Origin: Deltaproteobacteria bacterium
GTDB lineage: Bacteria; Myxococcota; Kuafuiibacteriia; Kuafuiibacteriales; Kuafuiibacteriaceae
Length of the DNA: 64,000 nt
Direction: 5' to 3'
Assembly: GCA_011526105.1 (NCBI GenBank)
Contig: WYAZ01000124.1
Location: 1 to 64,000, forward strand
The notes under the pieces are model-generated. The model had not been told where the DNA came from, made no database searches, and saw only the letters and a program-made list of their open reading frames with translations. Positions 28,122 to 35,600 of this stretch are shown here, one piece after another. Position 1 is the stretch's first letter. Every line of letters starts with the position of its first letter. Both the position numbers and the translations under genes were made by a program.

Positions 28122-29039
28122 ATGAGCTCCCGTCACTACCTCACCGAGCTGGACATTACGACCGAGGAGAGCCGAGAGCTCCTTAGTTCTGCCCGTCGGT
28201 TAAAGCGGGAACGTGGCAAGACGGATGCTTCGAGGAGTGCGCTCACGGGCAAACACGTCGCGCTTTACTTCGAGAAGCCTTCGGTTCGCACGCGTACCTC
28301 GTTTACAGTGGCGGTCCAGGAACTCGGTGGTCATGTCATCGAGCTTTCTTCCGGCAGCACCAAGGTCGGCAAGGGCGAGCACGAGGAGGACTTCGCGAAG
28401 GTCGTGGGCCGGTATGTACATGCGCTCGTGGCGCGTGTGTTCGAGCAGGGCAAGCTCGAGGGCATGGCGAGGACTGCCGGCATCCCGGTGGTGAATGCGC
28501 TCTCGGATGATCGTCACCCGTGTCAGGCCTTGGCGGACGCGCAGACCATCTTGGAGCACAAGGGTCGGATCGAGGGCATCAAGTTCACGTTTGTGGGCGA
28601 GGGCAACAACGTCGCCGCTTCCACCGGGCTCTTGCTGGCCGCACTCGGCGCCGAGGTGAAAGTGGCCTCACCCAAAGGCATGTCTGTAAAGCAAGACATC
28701 CTCGCCGCAGCCGAGGGACTCGAGGGTTCGCTGGTCGCGCTCGAGGATCCGCTCGAAGCCGCGCATGATGCCGACGTGCTCTACACCGACACTTGGGTGT
28801 CGATGGGGGCGGAGTCGGGCGCGGAGGCCCAGCGCAAAGCGCTCTCTGCGTACCGCATCGACGACGCGATGCTGAAACTCGCGCCCAAGGCGATCGTGAT
28901 GCACTGTCTGCCGGCGGTTCGCGGCGAAGAGATCACCAAAGAGATCATGTATGGGCCTCAGTCGGCCATATGGGACCAGGCCGAGAACAGACTTCATGCT
29001 CAGAAGGCGCTGCTTCAGTGGCTTCTCAGCGGCGCCTGA
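28122..29039 (+). CDS. argF: Ornithine carbamoyltransferase
   Basis: A 305-aa anabolic ornithine transcarbamylase, which makes citrulline from ornithine and carbamoyl phosphate. The carbamoyl-phosphate motif EKPSVRTRTSF is at 51-61 (Val where STRTR is usual), HPCQALAD at 132-139, the ornithine-side loop DTWVSMG and the C-terminal MHCLPAVRGEE. The length and motif order are standard. It sits 159 nt after argJ-argB in the same direction, so it is probably in the same arginine unit, possibly with its own leader control. Confidence 0.95.
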   Translation: MSSRHYLTELDITTEESRELLSSARRLKRERGKTDASRSALTGKHVALYFEKPSVRTRTSFTVAVQELGGHVIELSSGSTKVGKGEHEEDFAKVVGRYVHALVARVFEQGKLEGMARTAGIPVVNALSDDRHPCQALADAQTILEHKGRIEGIKFTFVGEGNNVAASTGLLLAALGAEVKVASPKGMSVKQDILAAAEGLEGSLVALEDPLEAAHDADVLYTDTWVSMGAESGAEAQRKALSAYRIDDAMLKLAPKAIVMHCLPAVRGEEITKEIMYGPQSAIWDQAENRLHAQKALLQWLLSGA

Positions 29040-29060
29040 GTGACGAGGAAGGAGACCTTT

Positions 29061-29618
29061 GTGAAAGACAAACTCGGCATCGCACGGTGGGGCATCTTGC
29101 TCGCGCTGCTCACGTTGCTCTACGGCTACGGTCTGGGCATGACCTTCGGCGGCGCGGAGGAGCAGCTGAAGGCGAAGCTCACCGCCGGGGGCGCGGCCTG
29201 GGTCGATGCGCAACTCCACGCGACCAAGAGCAGCACGAACGCAGCCGGGCTCGCGGTCGCGCGAGCGAAACTCGAGGCCGACGCCAGCAAGGTCGTCGAG
29301 AAGTCTTGGATCTACATGAAGCGGGCGCATCTACACGCCAACGGCCTTGGAACCTCGGCGCTCGCCCTCATCCTGTTGCTCGCAATGAGTGGCGCTTCCG
29401 ATCGGCGGCTGCGCTTCACCGCGCTCGCCCTCGGCCTGGGCGGACTCGGCTATGCGAGCTTCTGGATGTTCGCCGGCTTCATGGCCCCCGAGCTGGGGAG
29501 CACCGGCAAGGCCAAGGAAGCGCTCACCTTTCTGGCTGGTCCGAGCGCCCTTCTATGCGTAGGCGGGCTGATTTCGGTCATCGCTTCGTTCGTCGTGGGT
29601 GGTCGCGAGTCACGCTGA
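29061..29618 (+). CDS. Small four-helix membrane protein
   Basis: A 185-aa protein of unknown function. GTG29061 was chosen because AAGGAG lies 6 nt upstream; an in-frame GTG directly after the argF stop (29040) is less likely. Hydrophobic segments lie near residues 9-28, 103-115, 123-143 and 155-177, suggesting four transmembrane helices with an Ala/Lys-rich extracytoplasmic loop between the first two. I recognise no family. It immediately follows argF and is probably co-transcribed, but nothing links it to arginine metabolism. Confidence 0.65.
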   Translation: MKDKLGIARWGILLALLTLLYGYGLGMTFGGAEEQLKAKLTAGGAAWVDAQLHATKSSTNAAGLAVARAKLEADASKVVEKSWIYMKRAHLHANGLGTSALALILLLAMSGASDRRLRFTALALGLGGLGYASFWMFAGFMAPELGSTGKAKEALTFLAGPSALLCVGGLISVIASFVVGGRESR

Positions 29619-29761
29619 GCCGCAAACTGACCGATGCAGGGAAGATTTCCAAATCCCTGTTTTGCAAAGACTATCTCCAGGTCCGCAAGGAAAAAATAAG
29701 GGGAAATGTAGGCAACGTAGGCCCAGTTCTGCCGAGAATCTTTCTACAAAGGAAACTCACC

Positions 29762-30661
29762 ATGACGAGCCTAATGCCCCCCCGAATCGCCTTCCAGACC
29801 AAGATCGCCGCTGCCGTCCAAACGGACTCCCCTGGCGGCTCCAAGATCATCAAGCCCGAGTACGAGGATGCCATTCGGCAACTCGGCAGCATCAGCGACG
29901 CCGACCGAGCGCTGGTGAAGGACACGCTCGAAGGCAAGAAGATGAGCCAGTCGGTGGGGCGAGCCTACCGCAAGCTCATCAAGGGCACGCAGCCCGAGTC
30001 GAAGATCTCCGCGGCCACCCAAGAGAAGATCCGCGCGCAGTTCAACGCGGTGCGCGGCGCGGCAGAGCTCGGCGAGAGCTACAGCTCCTTGCCGGTGGGC
30101 GCCCGGATGGAGACGTTCACGCTCGAAGACAGCACCTGCAAGCCCAACATGGTCTGCATCTGGGCCGGAGCGGTGTGGACCGCGCACGTCCCCTCGGGCC
30201 CGGTGCACAGGCCGACTGATCCGAACAAGGCGGAGAACTTCTTTGTGGGACGCGCGAGCCCCGGCGAGCCGGTGCAGTACTATGGTCCTTTCGCGGTCGA
30301 CGCGCCGAAGGTCACGCATCATGCGCCCAAGGTGCAGAGCGCGCGCTTCGACGGCGGCAATGGGCTGCAGTTTCACCCGACGCCCTCGCGCGACCCCGCG
30401 ATCGTGCTGAAGGCCTCGTTCTATCCCATCGACGTGAAGCCGAGCTTCGAGCTCGACGTGCAGGGCACGAACATCACCGTGACCTGTGACGCGACTCGTC
30501 CCAAAGGGGCGCCGGTGCCGCGCGGCATCATGCAGCCCAAGGACTTCTCGATCCCGTTCTTCCCGCCGGAGCCCGGCGCGACCTATACGCTGAACGTGGT
30601 CGATCGCGAGGGGAACAAGCTCACGCCGAGCACGACCTTCTCGGCCGTGATGCCGGTGTAA
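29762..30661 (+). CDS. Unrecognised 299-aa protein
   Basis: ATG29762 is 8 nt after AAAGGA. No signal peptide. Residues 1-85 are helical and basic (PEYEDAIRQLGSISDADRAL, VGRAYRKLIKG); residues 100-299 are strand-rich with many prolines, including CKPNMVCIWAGAVWTAHV and PEPGATYTLNVVDREGNK, suggesting a beta-sandwich. I recognise no family. The preceding 143 nt are less GC-rich than the surroundings, with an A-rich stretch near 29691-29706, so a local promoter is likely. A soluble N-terminus without signal peptide in a genome with a type III system makes secretion a possibility, but nothing shows it. Confidence 0.6.
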   Translation: MTSLMPPRIAFQTKIAAAVQTDSPGGSKIIKPEYEDAIRQLGSISDADRALVKDTLEGKKMSQSVGRAYRKLIKGTQPESKISAATQEKIRAQFNAVRGAAELGESYSSLPVGARMETFTLEDSTCKPNMVCIWAGAVWTAHVPSGPVHRPTDPNKAENFFVGRASPGEPVQYYGPFAVDAPKVTHHAPKVQSARFDGGNGLQFHPTPSRDPAIVLKASFYPIDVKPSFELDVQGTNITVTCDATRPKGAPVPRGIMQPKDFSIPFFPPEPGATYTLNVVDREGNKLTPSTTFSAVMPV

Positions 30662-30682
30662 CGCGCGAGTCAGAACCTTCAG

Positions 30683-31069
30683 ATGGGCATCGAACTCCTC
30701 ACCCAGGAGCGACTGCGGCACTTGTTACGCTCGCCACCTGGCCCAGGAGTGCTCCTCTTTCTGACGGACGTTTCCGAGTATCCCTCCTCTATCGGGGTGG
30801 TCATCGGAGCACGGAAAGTGGCGGTGGCTGCCGCGCCCGCGGCGCCTTTCGGCCTGGCGACGGACGCGGACCGCGATCGCCTCGCGATCGCCCTCGGTCC
30901 GCTGAACGTCGCTCTCAGTAGGTCTCGTGAGAGGCATGAGGCCTGGGTGAGTTTCTTGGTCCATCTCCGCCCGGCGGGTGTGTTCGTCCCGGAGGCCGCG
31001 ATCCCGCAGCTCGTTGCGGCGGGGCCCGGCATCCTTCCCGTGGTCTGGGAACCGCTCTCTGCTCGCTGA
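30683..31069 (+). CDS. Hypothetical 128-aa protein
   Basis: A small protein beginning 21 nt after the 299-aa gene in the same direction. The composition is hydrophobic and strand-forming (GVLLFLTDVSEYPSSIGVVI, AVAAAPAAPFGLATDADRDRL) with no signal peptide and no motif I recognise. No strong Shine-Dalgarno precedes ATG30683. Other frames are also open here, so the call rests mainly on operon spacing. Confidence 0.45.
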   Translation: MGIELLTQERLRHLLRSPPGPGVLLFLTDVSEYPSSIGVVIGARKVAVAAAPAAPFGLATDADRDRLAIALGPLNVALSRSRERHEAWVSFLVHLRPAGVFVPEAAIPQLVAAGPGILPVVWEPLSAR

Positions 31070-31376
31070 GAGCTCCGCATCGGTCACTGCTTCGAAGTGG
31101 GTTGATCGGCGGCTGCTCGGCGCACATCGGCCAGCCTCGGCGGCACGAACGGCCTGCCCGACCCAGCATCGCTTCGGCGCCGAAACCGAGAGGGACGAGC
31201 GACGAGTCGCTGCAGCTTCTCGAGTGCATGGGGCACATCGAACACGACGCCGCCCCAGGAAGCGGGTGAGGATACGCAAATCCTCGACTCCGATCCGCCT
31301 CTTCGCCCGCTTGTCAGGGGCGGTAAGGGCGAATCCGGCCGGGATCGCCGAACATGGGTCTCCAAGGAGGCGAACC
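31070..31376. other. 307-nt gap without a supported gene
   Basis: No convincing gene. On the reverse strand two frames give protein-like fragments that would join only through a frameshift (KRRIGVEDLRILTRFLG in one; VVFDVPHALEKLQRLV in the next, ending at a stop at 31084). This could be a decayed gene or chance coding in GC-rich DNA. The right end must hold the promoter and ribosome-binding site of the 31377 gene. Confidence 0.35.
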
Positions 31377-32075
31377 ATGAAGGTGCTGACCGACCAGATG
31401 CGTAGACGGAGCTTGGAGGCGGCGGACCGGCTCGCGTCGCCCCCAGAACGGGCGGGGATTCGTCGCGAGTTCACGGCCACGGAGATTCGCACCGCTATCG
31501 AAAGGCGCGACACCGAGACACTCATTGCCTTCAAGGCTTCAGCCGAGGCGTCCTTCCGGACGGGATCGCTGGACGCGATCCTGCAATCGCTGGACGTGCT
31601 CCACGGAAGCGCTTACTCGAACAAGGAGGCCGGCCGACCCCTGATCGTCGAGCTCGACGCCGCCGGCTTCGCGCACGCGCAGCGGTTGTTGACGCAGATC
31701 GCGGCCTACCGGACGCACCTGCATTCGCCGCACGGCAGCAACATCGCGCAGGCTCGAACGGAGCTGATTTCTCTGCTTCAGAAGCAGGGCGTTCTAAAGC
31801 TCCAGGGATTCGACGCGTTTGCAGCTCCCATACTCGAAGCGCTCGAGCAGTCTTCGCCCCGGCATGCGGCAAAGCTCCGAAGCCTTCTCGAACCTCGCTC
31901 GACGGGGTTCGATTCTCAGGTCCCCCGGTCGCCGGGCGAACTCGAAGCCAAGCGGGCGGAGCAGGAGACCGCCCGTACGGTGCTCGACGGAGACATCGGG
32001 GGCAAGAAGCCTGCCTCGAAGTCGGGAACGCTCTTCTGGCGGGCGCACCTCGCGCGGACCCAGGCTGCGGGCTAG
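31377..32075 (+). CDS. Unrecognised 232-aa helical protein
   Basis: ATG31377 follows a perfect AAGGAGG with 6-nt spacing. The protein is soluble, without a signal peptide, and mostly helical: MRRRSLEAADRLASPPERAG, TEIRTAIERRDTETLIAF, FAHAQRLLTQIAAYRTHL, ARTELISLLQKQG. The C-terminus is basic and probably disordered (KKPASKSGT). I recognise no family. Its stop codon interlocks with the stop of the convergent OsmC gene (CTAG at 32072-32075). Confidence 0.65.
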   Translation: MKVLTDQMRRRSLEAADRLASPPERAGIRREFTATEIRTAIERRDTETLIAFKASAEASFRTGSLDAILQSLDVLHGSAYSNKEAGRPLIVELDAAGFAHAQRLLTQIAAYRTHLHSPHGSNIAQARTELISLLQKQGVLKLQGFDAFAAPILEALEQSSPRHAAKLRSLLEPRSTGFDSQVPRSPGELEAKRAEQETARTVLDGDIGGKKPASKSGTLFWRAHLARTQAAG

Positions 32076-32509
32076 CCCAGCTTGGCTTCGAGAGAGACCG
32101 GGACCGTGCTGAGCGCCCGTGAGATCGGGCAACCCGACTTGGCCTTCTCGGCCAACTCCTTGAACTGGGCGGCATCGATGCCATCCACCTTGCCGGTGAG
32201 GCTAAGGCGGATGTTCTCGATGGTCCAACCGATCTCGCGCTTCTCCATCTCGACCGTGGCCGTGACCGACAGCTCTTGGGGTGGGTGTCCGGCATTCGAG
32301 AGCTGGAAGGACAACGCCATGGCGAAGCATCCCGCATGGGCGGCACCGATGAGCTCCTCGGGGTTCGTGCCCGCCTTGCCGTCCTCGCTCTGAAATCGCG
32401 CTTTGGCCGAGTAGGGCTGTTCCTTGAAGGCGCCGCTCTGGGTGCTGAGAACGCCCTGACCTTCGGCGCCAGTTCCGCGCCAAACTGCTGTGCTGGTTCG
32501 TTTGATCAT
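32072..32509 (-). CDS. OsmC-family peroxiredoxin
   Basis: A 145-aa OsmC/Ohr-superfamily protein, thiol peroxidases that reduce organic hydroperoxides in the cytoplasm. The two redox cysteines are Cys61 in HAGCFAMALS and Cys127 in KSGCPISRAL, and EELIGAAHA matches the conserved helix. The NPEELIGAAHAGC form is closer to OsmC than to Ohr. The start is ATG32509. The 141-nt divergent space to the alpha-2-macroglobulin gene should hold its promoter. Confidence 0.9.
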   Translation of the reverse strand: MIKRTSTAVWRGTGAEGQGVLSTQSGAFKEQPYSAKARFQSEDGKAGTNPEELIGAAHAGCFAMALSFQLSNAGHPPQELSVTATVEMEKREIGWTIENIRLSLTGKVDGIDAAQFKELAEKAKSGCPISRALSTVPVSLEAKLG

Positions 32510-32650
32510 GCGCGGCACCCTACGCGCGAATCCAAGGCCGAACAAGATGGCCGGTGGAGCTTCGAGAGCGACCCTATTCCCTGCGGTTCTGCTATGAGGG
32601 GAAGGTGCGTGGACCCGCATGGTGTTCACGCCCAAACCCCGGGAGTTCGG

Positions 32651-35600
32651 ATGAAACGTAGCTTTTTGGCCCTTCTCATTGGCCCCTGTTTGGCGCTCGC
32701 CGCTTGCACCAAAACCACGGCGGAGGTGGAGGACGAGACCTCCGTCACCATCAAGTCCTTCAGCCCTGAAGGGGTGACCGGCACCCAGCCGCTCGAGGTG
32801 CGGTTCAGCAAAGACTTGGTCAAGCAGGATCAGGTCGGCAAGAAGGCTCCCGCCGGCAAGTACCTCGAGATCAATCCTCCCATCCCGGGCAGCTACGAAT
32901 GGCGCGAGCCGAACTTGCTCGCCTATGTACCCAGCGAGCCGCTGCGGCCCAGCACCCGATACACCGCCAAGGTTCGTGACGAGGCGACAGGCAGGCTCCG
33001 TCTCATCGGCAACCGCGAGTTCCGCTTCAACACTGAGCTCTTTCAGCTCAAGTCGGTGACGCCCTTCTTCGAGGGGGTGGCGCCGGCCATCCAAGTACGC
33101 ACGAACCTGGAGTTCAGTCACCCGGTCGACCCCAAAGACCTGACCGACGTCGTCACATTTACGGATGCCACCGGACGCGTACTTCCCGCGAGCCTGCGTT
33201 CGAACCGCAAGGATGCGGTGATGAGCTTCGACATCGATCGCCTGCTCTCGGCCGAGGAGGCCGCAGAGATCACGGTGCTCGTGCGAGGCAAGCTCAGCGC
33301 CACTGCGGGCGGCGAGCCACTTGGCAAGGATGTCACACGCACCGTCAACTATGTCACCGCAGGTGCGCTCGAGCTCCAGGACGTTTATGTGCAACAGTCC
33401 GACGGACAACCCTCGTTGTACGTACGCTTCAACGCCGACGTCGATCACGAGCTCGCGTACAAATCGATCACCGTCGAGCCCGCGGTCGAGACCCGCGCCG
33501 CGGCGCAATACTTTGGCGTCTCCTTGGTGGGCGGTTTCAAGCCCGGGGACACCTACAAGATCACGGTCAAGGCCGGCCTCGCCAGCCGCCAGGGTGGAGT
33601 GCTCGGCGCTGCGGTGACCCGAGCGGTGATGGTGCCCGACCTCGAGCCCGAAGTCCGCTTCTCTGGGCAGGGCAGCTACCTCATGAAGAGCGGTAAGCAA
33701 AGCTTTGCGGTGGAGTCCACCAACGTCGCGAAGCTACGAATCACCGTCGACAAGGTCTTCGAGAACAACATCCTCCACGTGCTTCCGCGGCTGCGCGGTG
33801 GCGCGAGCTACTCGAGCTGCGAGTACGGATGCGATGGTGAGTATGAGGGGTACGACGACTACTATGGAGGTGGCTACGACGCGCCTTCTGATCTCTCAAC
33901 CTACGGCGTCACCATCTTGCAGGGCGAGATCCAGGTCGCGCACGAAAAGAACAAGCGCGTGACCACTGCGGTCCCGTTTCAAGAGATCGACGAGGACAAA
34001 CGACAAGGCCTCTACCGCGTCCGAGTCGCGGACACCGAGCAAGGCTGGGTCTATGCCGAGCGGTGGCTGCTCGCCACCGACTTGGGTCTCACCGCCAAGG
34101 TCGGGTCCCGCGAGGCGCGCGTGCAGGTCGCGTCCATCTCGAACCTCGGGGCGCTCCCTGGGGTGGAGGTGAGTTTCATCTCCCGCACCAACCAGCTCAT
34201 GGCGAAGGTGAACACCAACGCAGAAGGCGTGGCGGTGCTCAGCCTCGCGGGCATCAACCCCGCCGAGCCTCTCTCTTTGGTGACCGCGCGGCGGGGAAGC
34301 GACTTCTCCTATCTGTCACTCGCAGATACCGCGATCCCGACCGCCGACTTCGATGTGGGCGGGGAGGGGGACACCAGTTCCGCCTACGAGGCCTTTGTCT
34401 ACGCCGACCGAGGCGTGTATCGCCCGGGCGACAAAGCGCACCTCACGGTGATCGTGCGCGACGCCGCGCTGAACACGCCGCCTGCCTTTCCGTACCGACT
34501 CGAGATCCGAAATCCCCGCTGGCAGGTGTTTGACATCCTGCGCGGCAATACGCAGCTCGACGGCGCTCAGAGCTTCAGCATCGCCATCCCGGAAGACGCC
34601 CTCACCGGCGACTACAACGTTCGCGCGCTCTCGGCCGATGGTCAGAGCGTTCTCGGTCGACTCCTGCTCAAGGTCGAAGACTTCATGCCGGACCGGATCA
34701 AGGTAGACGTCAAGCCGGGGCAGCGCGCCGTGAACCTGCCCGACCCGGTGGAGTTTCAGGTCGAGAGCGCCTACCTGTTCGGCGCCAAGGCCTCGGGTCT
34801 CGGCTACGCCGCGAGCTGTCGCTTCGACGAAGTGCCGGTGCCCGGCGCCAAGTTTGGTGGCTTCAGCTTCGCTGATGACAACGGGTCGGATGGACGCAGG
34901 TCGGTTTCCAGCACCGAAGACGTCGGTGAAGGCGAGCTCGACGAGGAAGGCAAGACCGCGGTGAGCTGCGAGCTCTCGAGTGGGCTCACCCCACGCCGTC
35001 CGGTCCGTGTGAGCGCCATGGTGACGGTCTCGGAGCGTGGTGGCCGCGCGGTTGTGGGGTCCGGCTCGGCCTTGATGCACGCGCACCCGTTCTATCTGGG
35101 GGTTCGTCGCAACGCGGCCGAGAGCTACGCCGAGCGGGGAAAGGACGCCTCGCTCGAAGTCATGGCGGTCGATCAGAACGGGGAGGCCAAGAAGGGCGTT
35201 CAGGTCGACGCCACGTTCTATCAAGTGGAGTGGAAGACCATCCTTCGCTTCGTGAACAACCGCTATCAGTACGTGAGCGAGACGAGCGAGAAGAAGGTCG
35301 GCAGCACCAAAGTGACCACCGGGGATGCTCCGGTGAAGCTCGCGTTTGTGCCCAGTGCGACGGGCCAGTACCGAGTGGACCTCACCGGCGGGACCACCCA
35401 GAGCGGGACGAGTCAGACCTTCTGGGTGAGCGGCGGCGGCTATGCCGCTTGGCAGATGACCAAGCCGGACCAGATTGGACTCACACTCGACAAAGCCGAG
35501 TACGCGGCCGGCGAGACCGCGCAGGTCATGGTGCGTGCGCCGTTCTCGGGCAAGCTCTACCTCACGATCGAACGTGACCGTGTGCTCACCTCTCGCGTCC

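Noticed and set aside
28793-29761. Upstream in-frame extension of the 299-aa gene through argF and the membrane protein gene
   Set aside because: It overlaps two well-supported genes in another frame. ATG29762 has a good ribosome-binding site.
29619-29761. Sigma-54 promoter upstream of the 299-aa gene
   Set aside because: A TTGCA occurs near 29664-29668, but the -24 position reads AAATCCC with no GG at the required spacing.
30725-31534. 269-aa reverse-strand frame over the 128-aa gene
   Set aside because: No ribosome-binding site or domain; the forward gene fits operon spacing better, though with modest confidence.
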